Positions 12,100 through 22,753 of a stretch of DNA of 64,000 nucleotides are shown in pieces. The translations under genes were made by a program, and so were the position numbers. A model generated the notes under the pieces. It saw only the letters and a program-made list of their open reading frames with translations, was not told the origin of the DNA and did not search any database. The stretch lies in NCBI GenBank assembly GCA_907164885.2, contig OU015492.1, positions 200,321,120 to 200,385,119 of the forward strand, in the 5' to 3' direction. Source of the stretch: Dolomedes plantarius. Lineage: Eukaryota > Arthropoda > Arachnida > Araneae > Dolomedidae. Numbering within the stretch: the first letter of the stretch is position 1; each line of letters begins with the position of its first letter.

Positions 12100-13447
12100 C
12101 AATGCTGGACCACCTTTTGTCCTTAATACTGCATGAATTTTTCTTGGCATGGATTCTATGAGATGTTGGTAGGTGATATGGGGATTTTAAGACCATATCC
12201 GGTGAACTGCACTTTCCAATTCCTTAAGATTTGATGGTACTTGATCCAGCTGCCTGATGCCCCATTAGATCTCATCCCACAAATTCTCACTTCGATTGAG
12301 ATCTGGTTATTGTGCAGGCCATAGAAGCAAGGTAAATTCTCCATCATGCTCTTCGAACCATCTGCGTATAATGCCAGATTTATGACAAGGAGCATTGTCC
12401 TGCCGAAAGTATCCATCCCCGGCAGGTTATGCCATTAACATAACAGGATGTACTTGATCTGCGATAACACTTAAAAGCCCTTGGGCATTCAGACATTGTT
12501 TCACAGGAATCAAAAGGACTCATACAATGCCAAGAAAACATCCAACAAGTAAACCTTAATATTGCATCCACCACCTTGAAGAGTTGTGGCAATGAGTTGG
12601 GATCCATATTTTTGTGATGTTTTATCCATATTCGCACCCTGCCATCTGCATGGTGTATTTGAAAACAAATGAATAATCCAACAGAGATAGATAAAAATAA
12701 TACAAATATAGACAAGAAACAAACAGAAATCAAGCACTCTGGGCATCCACGCACCAACGGCAAGATTCTGTATAAGTGCCGGAACTGAACCATAAAACAA
12801 CAGAGGTAACTGACAGGTCTCTTCATCAGGGAGCATAACCATATCAGTTACCTCAAGGGGAACTTTCTGAATAGGATGCAGGTAAGCCCAAAAGACATTC
12901 CATGGCCACGAGTCCCCCAAGGAAGCAATAAGTCAAAAAGAAAATGAAAATACAAACACAACTTACAGTATGGGCTCAACGCACTTTACATGCAATCACA
13001 CAAAATCCTAATGCAAAATAAAAGATGCGTACACACCCGCATGTGTATTTGAAAACTCAATTCTTTGGACCATATGACCCTTTTGCAGTGATCTACTGTC
13101 CAATCCTTGTGCTCCTTTGCGAATTGGAGACGTCGGCTCTTGTTCAAGGCACGCAGTAGAGGCTTTCAAACAGTTCGTCGGCTTCCGTAGCCTATACGGT
13201 GTAATGTGCGGCGAACAATTCGTTCCGAGACGTTCGAAGTTGCTGCTTGATTAAGATTCCCCGCTATTTGACGTACTGTTGCTCTTCTGTTAGACTCGAC
13301 AACTCTGGCAAGTCTCCTTTCAGATCGACCATTCAGTGGCCTGTGACGACCACAAGCCTGACGTTGAGATCCGGTTTTCTGCTTGGTAGTCCACTCTCTG
13401 TAGACATTAATAACTGCTGCTCTCCAACACTTCACAGGTGCAACCAT
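12100..13447 (-). pseudogene. Tc1 transposase, frameshifted and interrupted
   Basis: Minus-strand reading shows Tc1 blocks in order: an HTH region ending RIVRRTLHRIGYGSRRTV, then DWTVDHCKRVIWSKE (the SDES block with the first catalytic Asp, here altered), then HHADGRVRIWIKHHKNMDP. After frame changes come a degenerate AGDGYFQQDN-like block near 12400 and, close to the left end, a PRKIHAVLRTKGGP-like C-terminus. There are several stops and at least three frame changes. The insertion at 12667-13042 separates the SKE and HHADGR blocks and is precisely flanked by a duplicated target. Non-functional. Confidence 0.8.
12653..13056. mobile_element. 376-bp insertion with 14-bp target duplication
   Basis: GTGTATTTGAAAAC occurs at 12653-12666 and again at 13043-13056. 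Removing the insert and one copy restores the continuous Tc1 reading SFQIHHADGR. The insert has an open minus-strand stretch (from 12920, beginning MGDSWPWNVFWAYLHP) that I do not recognise. No terminal inverted repeats or poly(A) are visible. The 14-bp duplication fits target-primed retroposition, so it may be a 5'-truncated retrosequence or an unknown SINE. Confidence 0.6.
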
Positions 13448-13685
13448 TTTACTGATACTGGTTTCGACGCTTCAATCATCCCAATTTTTAAATTCTTACT
13501 TCTTTCTCTATTGTGTTGTAGAATTTCATCCCCCGAAATGTTTAACTATATGCCGAGACTCTTATATAAATAAGCATTTTTGTCTTTAAAAAATTAAAAT
13601 TTTTTTCAATGAAAATTATGCTTGAAGTTTCTTCTATGATTACCAGTACAATATTGTAGCATATACTTATTGTCAAAATGATATA

Positions 13686-14953
13686 TTTTTGTCAAAATGA
13701 TATACACTTAAGTAGTAAATCCACCTTTGGCAGCTATACTAGCCGAAACACGGCGTGGCATCGAATCAAGGTGGTCACCTATGACCTCCTGCAGAAGATC
13801 ATGCCATAATCTTTGCAAATGGACAGTTAATTCACCAGTATTCCGGAACAGCTTAAGTTGCCCTCCTAACACGTCCCAGACGTGCTCTATTGTCGAGAGG
13901 TCTGTGGACCTGACAGGCCATGGGAGTACGTCATATCCTTGAAGACATTTTTGGGAGAGTCGGAGTATGTGGGCGAGCGTTGTCTTGCTCATAAATGGCA
14001 CCTGGGCGACTTGATAGCATAGGCAGTACAACTGGCGTTAAAATCTCGTCCACGTAACTGTGTGTCGTCAATGTGCGTTGAAGGACGACTAGAGGTGATC
14101 GTGTGTCCCAAGAAATCGCTCCCCACACTGTCATACCTTGTGTAATCGCAGTATGCCTCTCGAAAGCAAATGCCGGTTCGGACCGGTTGCCTGGCCGCCT
14201 CCACACACGTATGCGCTGGTCATCAGCATTGAAACTGAATCAGGATTCATCGCGGAAGATCACACGTCTCCAGTCGGTCACACTCCAGCTTGCCCGAGGT
14301 CGGCAAAAATCCAATCGACACTGCCTATGATGTGGGGTCAGTAGTAGGCGCCTTAATGGACGTCAGCTCCTTATATCTGCGTCGGCCACTCGTCCCCGAA
14401 TGGTTTTCCTTGATACCACCGGATGCCTGGAAGGATTTAAATGGCGTCGAACCGACTCTAGCGACGTTGTTGGTGCGGACATGGCCGGTCTTATGATTGC
14501 GCGATCCTCGCGCGCTTTTGTGGCCCTGACCTTCCACGATGGTAGAATATACCATCCGTGATCCATTGTTGGCAACACCGAGCATCTACCATATCGCTCC
14601 GACCGAGGTGGCGGCCGGTATGCCTGTTCGTCCAGCCTGCTTCTCTGACGCCTACTATACGCCCCCTCTCAAAGTCCGACAATAGTTCTTACTGTCGCCG
14701 GTTACGTCTCAGAGGCATCTCTAGTCAAAATACCGTCCATCCAAGTCGACAGATTTGTTTGAATAACCCTATGGCACGAGCAATCGTGCTTTTAAACTCT
14801 CCCAGCTGTGCAACTCATATGCGCATAGCGCGCTTACCCTTGTCTCATTGGCGTCGAAATTTTAATCATTTACATATCTCTTACCACATTACATTCCTGT
14901 CAAGTTTCGTAATCAATTTCTTCTGGGTGCATATACTTATTTGTGACAGAGTG
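13686..14953 (-). mobile_element. Decayed Tc1 element 2
   Basis: On the minus strand the 5' terminus reads CACTCTGTCACAAATAAG at 14953, next to TA. The opposite end near 13686-13709 has a diverged complement (TTTTTGTCAAAATGATATAC). A 30-bp stretch just left of it (13657-13685) resembles the right terminus in direct orientation and may be the end of a neighbouring related element. Size fits Tc1. Confidence 0.7.
13708..14682 (-). pseudogene. Tc1 transposase with stops and frameshifts
   Basis: Blocks in order on the minus strand: [17 protein letters not shown] (first HTH helix region), RTNNVARVGSTPF and SGGIKENHSG (second HTH region), FRDES-stop-FSFNADDQRIRVW (first catalytic Asp followed by a TGA replacing Arg or Cys at about 14247), AFAFERHTAITQGMTVWGAIS, YEQDNARPHT (second Asp), frameshift, then LPWPVRSTDLSTIEHVWD (third acid, Glu) and MPRRVSASIAAKGGFTT at the C-terminus. 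The catalytic triad is still visible but the frame is broken at several points. It resembles the better-preserved protein at 24412 and belongs to the same broad Tc1 group. Confidence 0.85.
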
Positions 14954-15767
14954 TATATACATTTGGAGCATCCCTCAAGATTCCAAACAATGTTCTGGTG
15001 AATATTAATCAAACAAAATTGTGTATCGACGTAGTATCCAGTTATATACTTTTTTTTGTTTTATTTAACATTTTATGGCTGTAAGCTTCTTTACTTGCGA
15101 AATATTTTATTTGACGTATCTATTGTTCAAATAAATTCATAATTTTATTGGACTACAGGCTTAAAATATACATATATGTAATAATTTCAAAATCATTGCC
15201 TTTATTACTCTTGTCCTCTATTTTGCGTTCTCTATCTGTCTGATATCCTTTTATTTTTCTCATTATGATCCATATTTGATATCTGAAACGGTCAGTGCTT
15301 CAGTTATACCTTGTATAAAATCCACTTTCTTCTTTTTGCATCCATTATTTTCCATTTAAATATACATCAAATCTTCAAATTGTTCAAAGAAAGAACGATA
15401 TAAATAAGACAGAGGAGACATATACTTTTCAAGCTTAAAGAGTGGTGGTAAAAATATATGTTTAACTAGCGATATAGTAATAACTAAAATGATAAAAGTG
15501 CGGTTCATACCTTTCGAACAAGGCTGTCCTTGTGTTAAGGAATAGGCAGAAATTACTGCTCTGTCAATACTTAATCTTAATCATTCATTTACTCTTCGTA
15601 CATATGTAGTCTTGTCGGAAATCTACTTACCGTAACATATATAATATGCGTGTGAAATTAATGATAAATGTGTAATATTGAGATTTACGATAAATTAACT
15701 TAATTTTTTTTCAAATTACACAATTATATATGTCTAAATCAGCATCCTCTAGGTTAAATAGGAGAAA
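14954..15767. other. AT-rich stretch, nothing recognised
   Basis: No coding or repeat signature was recognised. Confidence 0.5.
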
Positions 15768-16370
15768 TCTATATATTTAAGGTGCTAAGCCGATTCTTTG
15801 GGCAGTCCATGGGAGAAAACGACTTCATCAATTTACTTTATTTTGGTCTTAAGCGAGAGATTTTAATCTATAGATGTGTCAAATTTTGTTTTTGTAACCT
15901 CGATTTCTATAAATTTTCCGATAATTTACAATTAAAATTTTCTCTCTGTGCATGCTCAGTGAGTTGTTAAAATCTGGATTTAGATACTCTCTAAGCACGA
16001 GACCACATAGGAACGTTATTTTATTTCTGCGCATGCTCAGTGGCATGCTTAAATCTGGCTTTAGATACTAAACATGAGGCCGCATAAACACGTTAATTTG
16101 TTTATTCAGAAGAATCTCTGTAGCTCTCTCTCTGACATTTTTATTTTTAATTATGTTTGTGAGATATAGAACTAAACCTGACGGAAATTGTTTATTTCGT
16201 GCTGTTGAGTAACCATATTTCTCTTTATTGGGCTCAATAGTAATTTTTTAAAGTGCATTTCGTTATTCTTATTATTATGAATTTTAACATTTGGCAATGA
16301 TGTGTTATAAGTATGGTATTAGTGCATTTATTTACTATCCATCCGTCCTGTTTTGACGGGTACGAACTAG
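15768..16370 (+). mobile_element. Non-autonomous Helitron, family B copy 2
   Basis: Starts A|TCTATATATTTAAGG at 15768 and ends CTAG|T at 16370. A 3' hairpin CCGTCCTGTTTTGACGG (5-bp stem) lies seven bases before CTAG. These are the three Helitron hallmarks. It aligns with the reverse-strand copy at 9098-9706 over nearly its full length. The 62-codon frame at 15782 is not conserved in the other copy and is not a gene. Confidence 0.8.
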
Positions 16371-16850
16371 TATTATGTAAAACAATAGTGTTAAATAAAG
16401 AAATTCCCGTTAGTGTTTAAAGAATGTTCGAAGAATTTTCAAAAATAATTCTAGTTGAAGAGACAGCATGTTAGTTACGGCAGTGAAGTTAAATTTCAAC
16501 CTGTGACTTTGTGAAGAATCTGACTTGAAAATTAAAAATCATTTGTTGGTTTTGAGCGCATTGCCGAATTACCAATGCCCACGAACTTTTGTGAAAGAAA
16601 AGCAAGTAAACAACAGCAGTTATTTTGAACAGAACAGACATGGTCGACAGAACAGGAGAATTGCACTGGTGAATTTTCTTATGAAGAATAGTAAAATTTA
16701 AAGGATTTTTGTCGGACGCTGCACAACTCGCATTCTCCCTGATTGTTATAAGTCAGTCCACTATTGCCTTTACACCAAACAAGTAGATGTCCTCAGTTTA
16801 GGAAACCTTTATTGGAACACATATTTTTTCTTGCCAGTGGAACTTGCGGT
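16371..16850. other. AT-rich stretch, nothing recognised
   Basis: No gene or repeat recognised. Confidence 0.5.
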
Positions 16851-16857
16851 GATGCAA

Positions 16858-17165
16858 AACAACTGACCATTCTACCCGATCTGATTTTGAGTGATTGCCA
16901 CGCCTCCTCCGAGGCACCGCCGTAAGTTTATTCAGGGCTGTTTGGCAACGCGATCGGTGTCAAATCCGTGGTCAGATCGGATCGCATGTCAGATCACAAG
17001 TCAGATCAGTGGGCGTTGACAGATGCGGATGGACAGATCTATATTTTCTAGGAGATATAACAGTATGTATTGAAATTGTTATAATAAATGTTTGTGTTGT
17101 TTAGTATTGTTTCTCGGCTCTGATGTCAAACACGTTTAGCCTACACACCAGCCACAGTAGACACG
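16858..17165 (+). mobile_element. Possible LTR fragment
   Basis: A GC-richer block with a local tandem of GTCAGATC motifs (about 16970-17010), an ATAATAAATG polyadenylation-like site near 17080 and a following T/C-rich segment resembles the U3-R-U5 layout of Gypsy-type LTRs. Clean TG...CA ends and a target duplication were not found, so the call is tentative. The 69-codon frame at 16895 is not recognised as a protein. Confidence 0.25.
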
Positions 17166-18113
17166 ACTACAAACTCATGTAATAATGTAATGTTTGTTAG
17201 AATAAAAATTAATCAGAATTACAAATACAGAAGCAAGAAATATTATGAAAAATTTTATTGGTATCATAACATTAGTTCCTGCTGAACAGACAATGCAATA
17301 CAAGTTAACATATTTTATAGTACAGATTTCACGGCATGAACTGAAGCTACCGCTAAATATTAAAGCGCTATGATTGTTCAATGAAAAAGAAAGCTAATTG
17401 AAGCATTTTTTCGCAATTTTTCATCACTTGATTTTCAACATTGAAGAAAACTGTATACATTTACATTACACGAGAATAGTTACAAACTCATGGTCTTTGT
17501 TTTGTTTTTTACAAAAAATGACTCCGGATGAAAAACTGATAGTCTTAAGAATATTTTACGTAAATTTAGAAAAAATCAAAGAATATTTTTATCGTTCTGA
17601 ACAGACTTTTTTTTAGAAGTTAAACATGATATCTTACTAAAAGCATGACATAAACATGCTATCAGTAAATAGGATTATAATAAAAACGATCATTAGTTTG
17701 AATTCTTTTTCTTAAAAATTTTAGAAACTTTTATATTCCCTTTTTTATACCATATTTTAAGTCTAATAGAAAAAAAAATTAAAAAAGTATAATTATATTT
17801 GCTTCTCTTACTGGGTTGGAAAAATGGAATGTATGAATGTTTATATTTTTCTATTTTTGAAAATTCTTTCAAAACACAAATATTATTGTGCGCTGATTTC
17901 AAAAATAAACTATAAGTTTTGTTCTCTCACGCATAGTTTCCATTACGAGACAATTTTTTTTTAACTTTCGAACATATATCCTGGTTATCGTAATAGTTAT
18001 AATAAATAAAATATAAACTTCCTAGCATAGTAAATGGGTTTCTGAGTATTAAAACTGAAATATATTCCCGTTAATCTCAGTCAAATGTTTTCTGTTGTCT
18101 TTATCTATCTACG
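17166..18113. other. AT-rich stretch, nothing recognised
   Basis: Short open frames only; none has a recognisable motif. Confidence 0.5.
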
Positions 18114-18121
18114 GTGACAAC

Positions 18122-18844
18122 CAGGCCCTCATTTTCCATTAGGCCCCGTAGGTCCGGGCCTAGTGGCCACCCAAAATTTTTATTATAAAAGAAAAAAAAA
18201 AAAATTCCCATTTTAAATTTTTTTAAATATACCTTTTTTAATAGCAATTTCATTTATATATCCTTTCAAATTCGATTGTTTGGTTCATCATATGTATAGT
18301 TATATATATATAGTTCAACATATGCATGCTATAGTGCAGGGATGACCAACCTTTTTTAGTTGGCGATCGATTTTTCTATGATTTTGTATTCGGTGATCGA
18401 TTTTTCTATGATTTTTTACTCGGCGATAGACTAGTTCTCAATTTTTATGGAAAATGAGTAGCTTATCGTCACTAACATAGTCCATATATTTGTGAAATTA
18501 TGACTCGTGATCGACTTATATCATGTGGAAGATCGACCGGTCGATCGCGATCGACCGGTTGGCCACCCCTGCTATAGTGTATATGAGGGATTAATAAGTT
18601 TTTCTGGTAGCATTATATTGGTGTTTTAATGATAAAGTTAATATGTAGTATTGCTTTTAGTTATTTGATAATGTTCTAGGCTTCTACTCTTCAAATAGCC
18701 AATTCTTGGTAAAATGGTACTTTCACAATGATTCATGATTATTTTTTTGTTTGTCAATTTTGGAAAATTTACGCCCACATCACTGTTAGGGGGGCCCCAT
18801 CCCAAGTTGTGCCGATAGTCAAGAATTTTCTGAATCGGGCCCTG
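18122..18844. mobile_element. Non-autonomous hAT element H1
   Basis: Perfect 8-bp target duplication GTGACAAC at 18114-18121 and 18845-18852. Termini are CAGGCCCTCATTTTCC and the complement of CAGGGCCCGATTC. The 8-bp duplication and CAGG-type ends are hAT hallmarks. No transposase. It contains the nested hAT MITE at 18337-18571. Related GC-rich terminal sequence occurs at 28830. Confidence 0.85.
18337..18571. mobile_element. hAT MITE nested in H1
   Basis: Perfect 8-bp target duplication CTATAGTG at 18329-18336 and 18572-18579. Terminal inverted repeats are CAGGGATGACCAACC and the complement of CAGGGGTGGCCAACC. The 235-bp interior has GGCGATCGATTTTTCTATG repeated three times in diverged form. 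No coding capacity. Confidence 0.9.
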
Positions 18845-18852
18845 GTGACAAC

Positions 18853-19318
18853 ATGACCGTTTCCTTTTGTGTTGCCCTGTTTTTCAACGTTTCCAGGATG
18901 TATCATATCGCGATTGTTTCCAAATAATATAAAATTTCAGCTGCTTTATTTTTTTCCTTCCTTATTACTTACCTTGATGGGGACATTATTCTGTTTTTTC
19001 CACGTATGACTAATAGTTCCCGTTAAGATATTCAAGTGCTCATTAGGGTGGAGCGAAAAACAAATTAATTTTTTTCTTTTCTGTATCATCAATTATTGAT
19101 CCATGGCCCAAGATGCAATAGTGCAAAATTTCAACCTGTTTTGACAATATCTTCAGGTAGCGCACTACAATTTTGTTTAGAAAAGTAGGATAAAAAGGCG
19201 ATATTTAAAAAGGTGGTAATAAACCTCAATTATAAATTTTTATTTGTTTTTATTTGTTACGCAAATTAAATATATTATATTAAAAAGATTTAAGCAGTAG
19301 ACTCCTCCTTAATAATGT
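18853..19318. other. AT-rich stretch with possible transposon terminus
   Basis: The motif TTAGGGTGGAGCGAAAAAC at about 19043-19061 looks like a terminal inverted repeat and may be the 3' end of the element containing 19319-20654. The partner terminus was not found. Confidence 0.35.
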
Positions 19319-20654
19319 TTAAGTATCCTTTTCAGATGTTTTTGGATTTTGTTTTTCGTGAAAATATTGAGATATTGTCTCAAAAAGTGGCAAATCTTGC
19401 CTAGCTTTTATCTTCGTTCTTACATAACCGTCTCTTGCCTCTGAACCGCAAACAGTTAATGCAGCCTCCGTTACTAGCTTTACACACCATTCTACTGTCT
19501 GTGTGTGACAAGGAAACTTCTTAAAATGCAGGAAATAGTCTCCCGAAGAAATCCTAGTCTTTATTTCCGTATCACTGTATTTCTTCGTCATTGGTGGTTC
19601 GGTAACATTTTCTTTCCACCAATTTATCAAATCGTAATAATGTGATGCTCTGATCTGAAGTTCAGGAAACTGAAACACTCGTACTTTTCTGCCTTTGGTC
19701 TGTTCTCTTGCTTTTAATATTCTTCGAAGAGCTAGTTCTCTTATATGTAACTCCTTGTCTTGTAACATTGTTAGCAACAAATTATTAAGGTGAGCAAAGA
19801 ATAAATTTCATTGAATAGTTTTTAATACAATTCTCTTCAGCTTGTCTTGCATATACGAAGACCTTCTAACCATATAAAAGACCGGATAGGCCCATATTTA
19901 CAAGAAGGTTTAGTCTTGATGTCAAACCAGGTTGGTGCTTACAATTTCATAATAGTTACACTTTCATAAAGTTCTTTCAGATTGACCGATGGCTTCGTGG
20001 TTCCTAGTAAGCCATCGGGAATGTGCTAGTTTTCCTGTATCTCTGTTAGCTAAGCTAGGAGGGATTGTGCCACCAAGAAATAGCTGAGCACATTTCCTAT
20101 AAATATTTTTGATTGGTGCTTAATGATTCAGCATTAACATCCGCCAATTCTGAACTTACAGCTTCAAAGGTCACCACTGTATATTCTAGGCACTTTTCAA
20201 GCCTTTTTCCAATGTTTCCTGAAAAACTATTTGGACCTGTCGTGGTACCATCGAGGCTGGCGAAAAGATAACGGAGTGGTAATTTATTAGCATGTAGTAG
20301 GCACACAAACCACTTTAACGGTCTATTAAGATATTTTTATATAATGACACCGTTTTTCTGTCCTGTATTTACAGCAGTACCGTCACATCGAATCACCACC
20401 AGCGATGTATGAAATTCGGAACTATTTTCCAGAAACTCAACTATAATTTTTTTAATCGTAATTGTATAACCCGAATCAAGTGAAAGATGTCCTATATAAC
20501 TAGAATCTGGCTCAGAAATCAAAGAAATATGCTCTTCAGTCTTAATTATAAGTACACGTCTACAAAAGTGTGAATCCATCACCTGTACCGGTCTATTAGA
20601 AGAATTACCACTCTGGCTACGTCTACACTGCCGTATTTCATCTCCTCTACACAT
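19319..20654 (-). pseudogene. Remnant of an unclassified arthropod transposon-like gene
   Basis: Read from 20654 downward. The first block ends HTSLVVIRCDGTAVNTGQKN, with an in-frame stop after NGVII. The next block (same frame) is FVCLLHANKLPLRYL, then LDGTTTGPNSFSGNIGK and LSTNQKYL before another stop. After frame disruption the last block (19780-19319) contains ELALRRILKAREQTKGRKVR, YDLINWWKENVTEPPMT and CHTQTVEWCVKLVTEAA, CGSEARDGYVRTK. I recognise this combination as a high-copy arthropod family, usually left as uncharacterised or hAT-like, but cannot name its superfamily. It is broken by at least two stops and one frameshift. The arrangement of D and N residues in CDGT..NTG is compatible with a DDE-type catalytic domain, which is inference. 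Confidence 0.6.
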
Positions 20655-20668
20655 TTAAAGTTATTCGT

Positions 20669-21922
20669 GCGAGAAAATAGCCTATGCAAATTGTGTAGCG
20701 CTGCGCATCACGTATGCACAAGTGAGGGCGCTGTGGTAACTGCATATATAGCGCGTACTGTGGTTGTTCTGAATTAGTTGTTGGAATTGCCAGTATGGGT
20801 AAACTGCCTGATTTAGATGCCTTCGATCGCGGACAAATCGTAGGTGCGCGACGCATGGACCATTCAATTTCCGAAATCGTCAGACAGCTAGGATTTTCAA
20901 GGTCGACAGTGTCAAGAGTATACCAAGAATACATGGATGGTGGAAAAAAAACTAGCGATCGAGCAAACTGCAAAGGACAATTAGCCTTGACAGTGCGTGG
21001 TGAGAGACGGCTCATGCGTATTGTACGTAGCCAGCGAAGCCAAACATTAGCTCAAATTACCACCCAATTTAATGACGGTGCCAGTCGTACAGTCAGTAAA
21101 CGGACTGTGCAACGCTCGCTTTACCGTATAGGTTTCGGGAGCCGTCGACCTACGAGAGTACAATTGCTCTATACTCGCCATCGGTCTGCACGTCTTGCCT
21201 GGGCAAGAGAGCACAGAAACTGGAGTGTAGAGGACTGGAAACGAGTAGCATGGAGTAATGAGTCTCTATTCCGACTACTTAACGCCGACGGGAGGCTTAG
21301 AATATGGCGTCAGGCTCATGAAGCCATGGATCCTGCATGCCTGGCTGGAACTGTACAAGGGCATGGTGGTTCAATCATGGTCTGGGGTGTTTTTTCGTAG
21401 CACAGTTTGGGATCTTTGGTGCGTGTACCAACCTCCCTCAATGCAATTCGGTACGTAGAGTTGCTGGGTGATCACCTCCATCCGTTTATGCTGTTATGTT
21501 ATCCGCACGGTAATGGAGTTTTCCAGCAAGACAACTGTACTTCTGAGAAGTCCCGGTTGGCTACTGGCTGGTTGGATGAGCATTCCTCTGACTTGAATCT
21601 GACTGGATGAGCGTTGGATGAGCTGGTTGGATGAGCATTCCTCTGACTTGACTCTGTCATGAATTGGCCACCTAGAAGTCCAGACTTAAATCTTATTGAG
21701 CATCTTTGGGATGTTTTGGAACAAGGCGTGAAAGGCCATCAAACAGCACCAAAGAACCTTACTGAATTATGGACAGCTTTAGCTAATATTTGGCAAGCCA
21801 TTACCGTGGAACGTTTCCAGAAACTTGTTGAATCTATGCCTCGTCGTGTGGCAGCCGTTATCAAGACCAGATTAGGCCCAACTCGTTACTAGGTAGGTAT
21901 CCCTAATTCAGTGGCACTTCAG
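20669..21922 (+). mobile_element. Tc1 element 3, left terminus unclear
   Basis: Contains the pseudogene at 20795-21892. The right end abuts a (TA)n array at 21923-21946. The left end is placed at a weak partial match (GTGCGAGAAAATAGCC) to the inverted right terminus and could be wrong by tens of bases. Confidence 0.55.
20795..21892 (+). pseudogene. Tc1 transposase with stops and an altered catalytic Asp
   Basis: One frame holds all domains. N-terminal HTH (residues about 8-60, DRGQIVGARRMDHSISEIVR and GFSRSTVSRVYQEY), second HTH (VSKRTVQRSLYRIGFGSRRP, about residues 104-123), then WSNESLF where the family has SDES: the first catalytic Asp is Asn here. Then NADGRLRIWRQAHEAMDP and IMVWGVFS. 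An in-frame TAG at 21398-21400 replaces the Trp of the usual SWHSLG. After VFQQDNCTSEKS (second Asp) a partial tandem duplication (about 21563-21655) brings in several stops. The frame resumes with WPPRSPDLNLIEHLWDVLEQ (third acid, Glu) and ends ESMPRRVAAVIKTRLGP..Y with a natural stop. The right terminus (CACTTCAG|TA near 21922) is visible; no clear left partner was found. Confidence 0.85.
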
Positions 21923-21946
21923 TATATATATATATATATATATATA

Positions 21947-22745
21947 CTAGCTGAAAACCCGTACTTCGCTACGGAGTACATTCAAATTAAATACAACGGT
22001 CAATGTATGTATTTAATGCCAAAAATATGTTTAAATATATTTAAAATAAATACAACGATCAATGTATGCAATTGATGCAAAAAAACGAAAAAATATATTT
22101 ATAAAAAAATCGTAACGGATATTTTTATAGACAAAATAATGTAGAAGAAAATTTTCAAATTAAATATAATAGAACATACTAAAGGATATTGTACAGTTAA
22201 TATAGTACAGTTTGGGGAACATATATTTTACTGCATTTTAATATTTTTTTGGATAATTTCCAATCGTCTGCCGCATTAGCAAGAATTTTTTTTTTCCTAT
22301 TTCGTTGCTATGAACGTGACGATAAATTAATTTAAAGTACCAGAAAAAGAAATTCCGTAATCAGCATTTAATAAATTAAATTCTAAAAAAAGTAATCTTT
22401 AAAAATTCCCCAAAAATCTGAAAAAGGAGGTAAAGATTCGAAAAAAGATTTCATTTTAAAGGAATTATTAGGATCGTTCTCGTGATATAAATTTTACAAC
22501 CCTCAAAGTATTATTTTAAATGCAAACTTAAAAAAGTTACAAAAACAGCTTAAAAATTTAATTTAAAAAAATCTAAAAAGATTTTCCAAAAATCTTTCAG
22601 AGTGCACCCCTACACTATAAGAAGAATCGGTCATGCAAAATTTAGCCCTTTTGGGTCCAGCGGTTTGGTCTGTGCGCTGTATGTCATTCAGTCAATCAGT
22701 CAGTCAGTGAGTCAATCAGTTACGGAACTGTTTTATGTATATAGA
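21947..22745 (-). mobile_element. Non-autonomous Helitron, family A copy 3
   Basis: On the minus strand it starts TCTATATACATAAAAC at 22745 and ends CAGCTAG at 21947, with A|...|T flanks. The 3' hairpin CCGTAGCGAAGTACGG and the CTGA-rich 5' region match copies 1 and 2. This copy has almost no TA expansion at the internal site, so it is the shortest full copy (799 bp). It lies directly between a TA array and the long-inverted-repeat element at 22754. Confidence 0.8.
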
Positions 22746-22753
22746 TATATATA

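Larger units (their letters stand above)
12062..13480 (-). mobile_element. Decayed Tc1 element 1, interrupted by an insertion
   Basis: The left terminus is CACTGAGTGGCCAAATTATA at the edge of a microsatellite. The right terminus was not found, so the right boundary is set just beyond the transposase N-terminus. The element carries a broken Tc1 transposase on the minus strand and a 376-bp insertion at 12667-13042. Confidence 0.7.

Noticed and set aside
12510..12920. 136-codon minus-strand frame as a host gene
   Set aside because: It spans the insertion and the Tc1 remnant, so the frame as a whole is chimeric. Only the inner part could be real and it is not recognised.
14103..15001. Plus-strand open frames over Tc1 element 2
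   Set aside because: Antisense shadows of the transposase on the minus strand.
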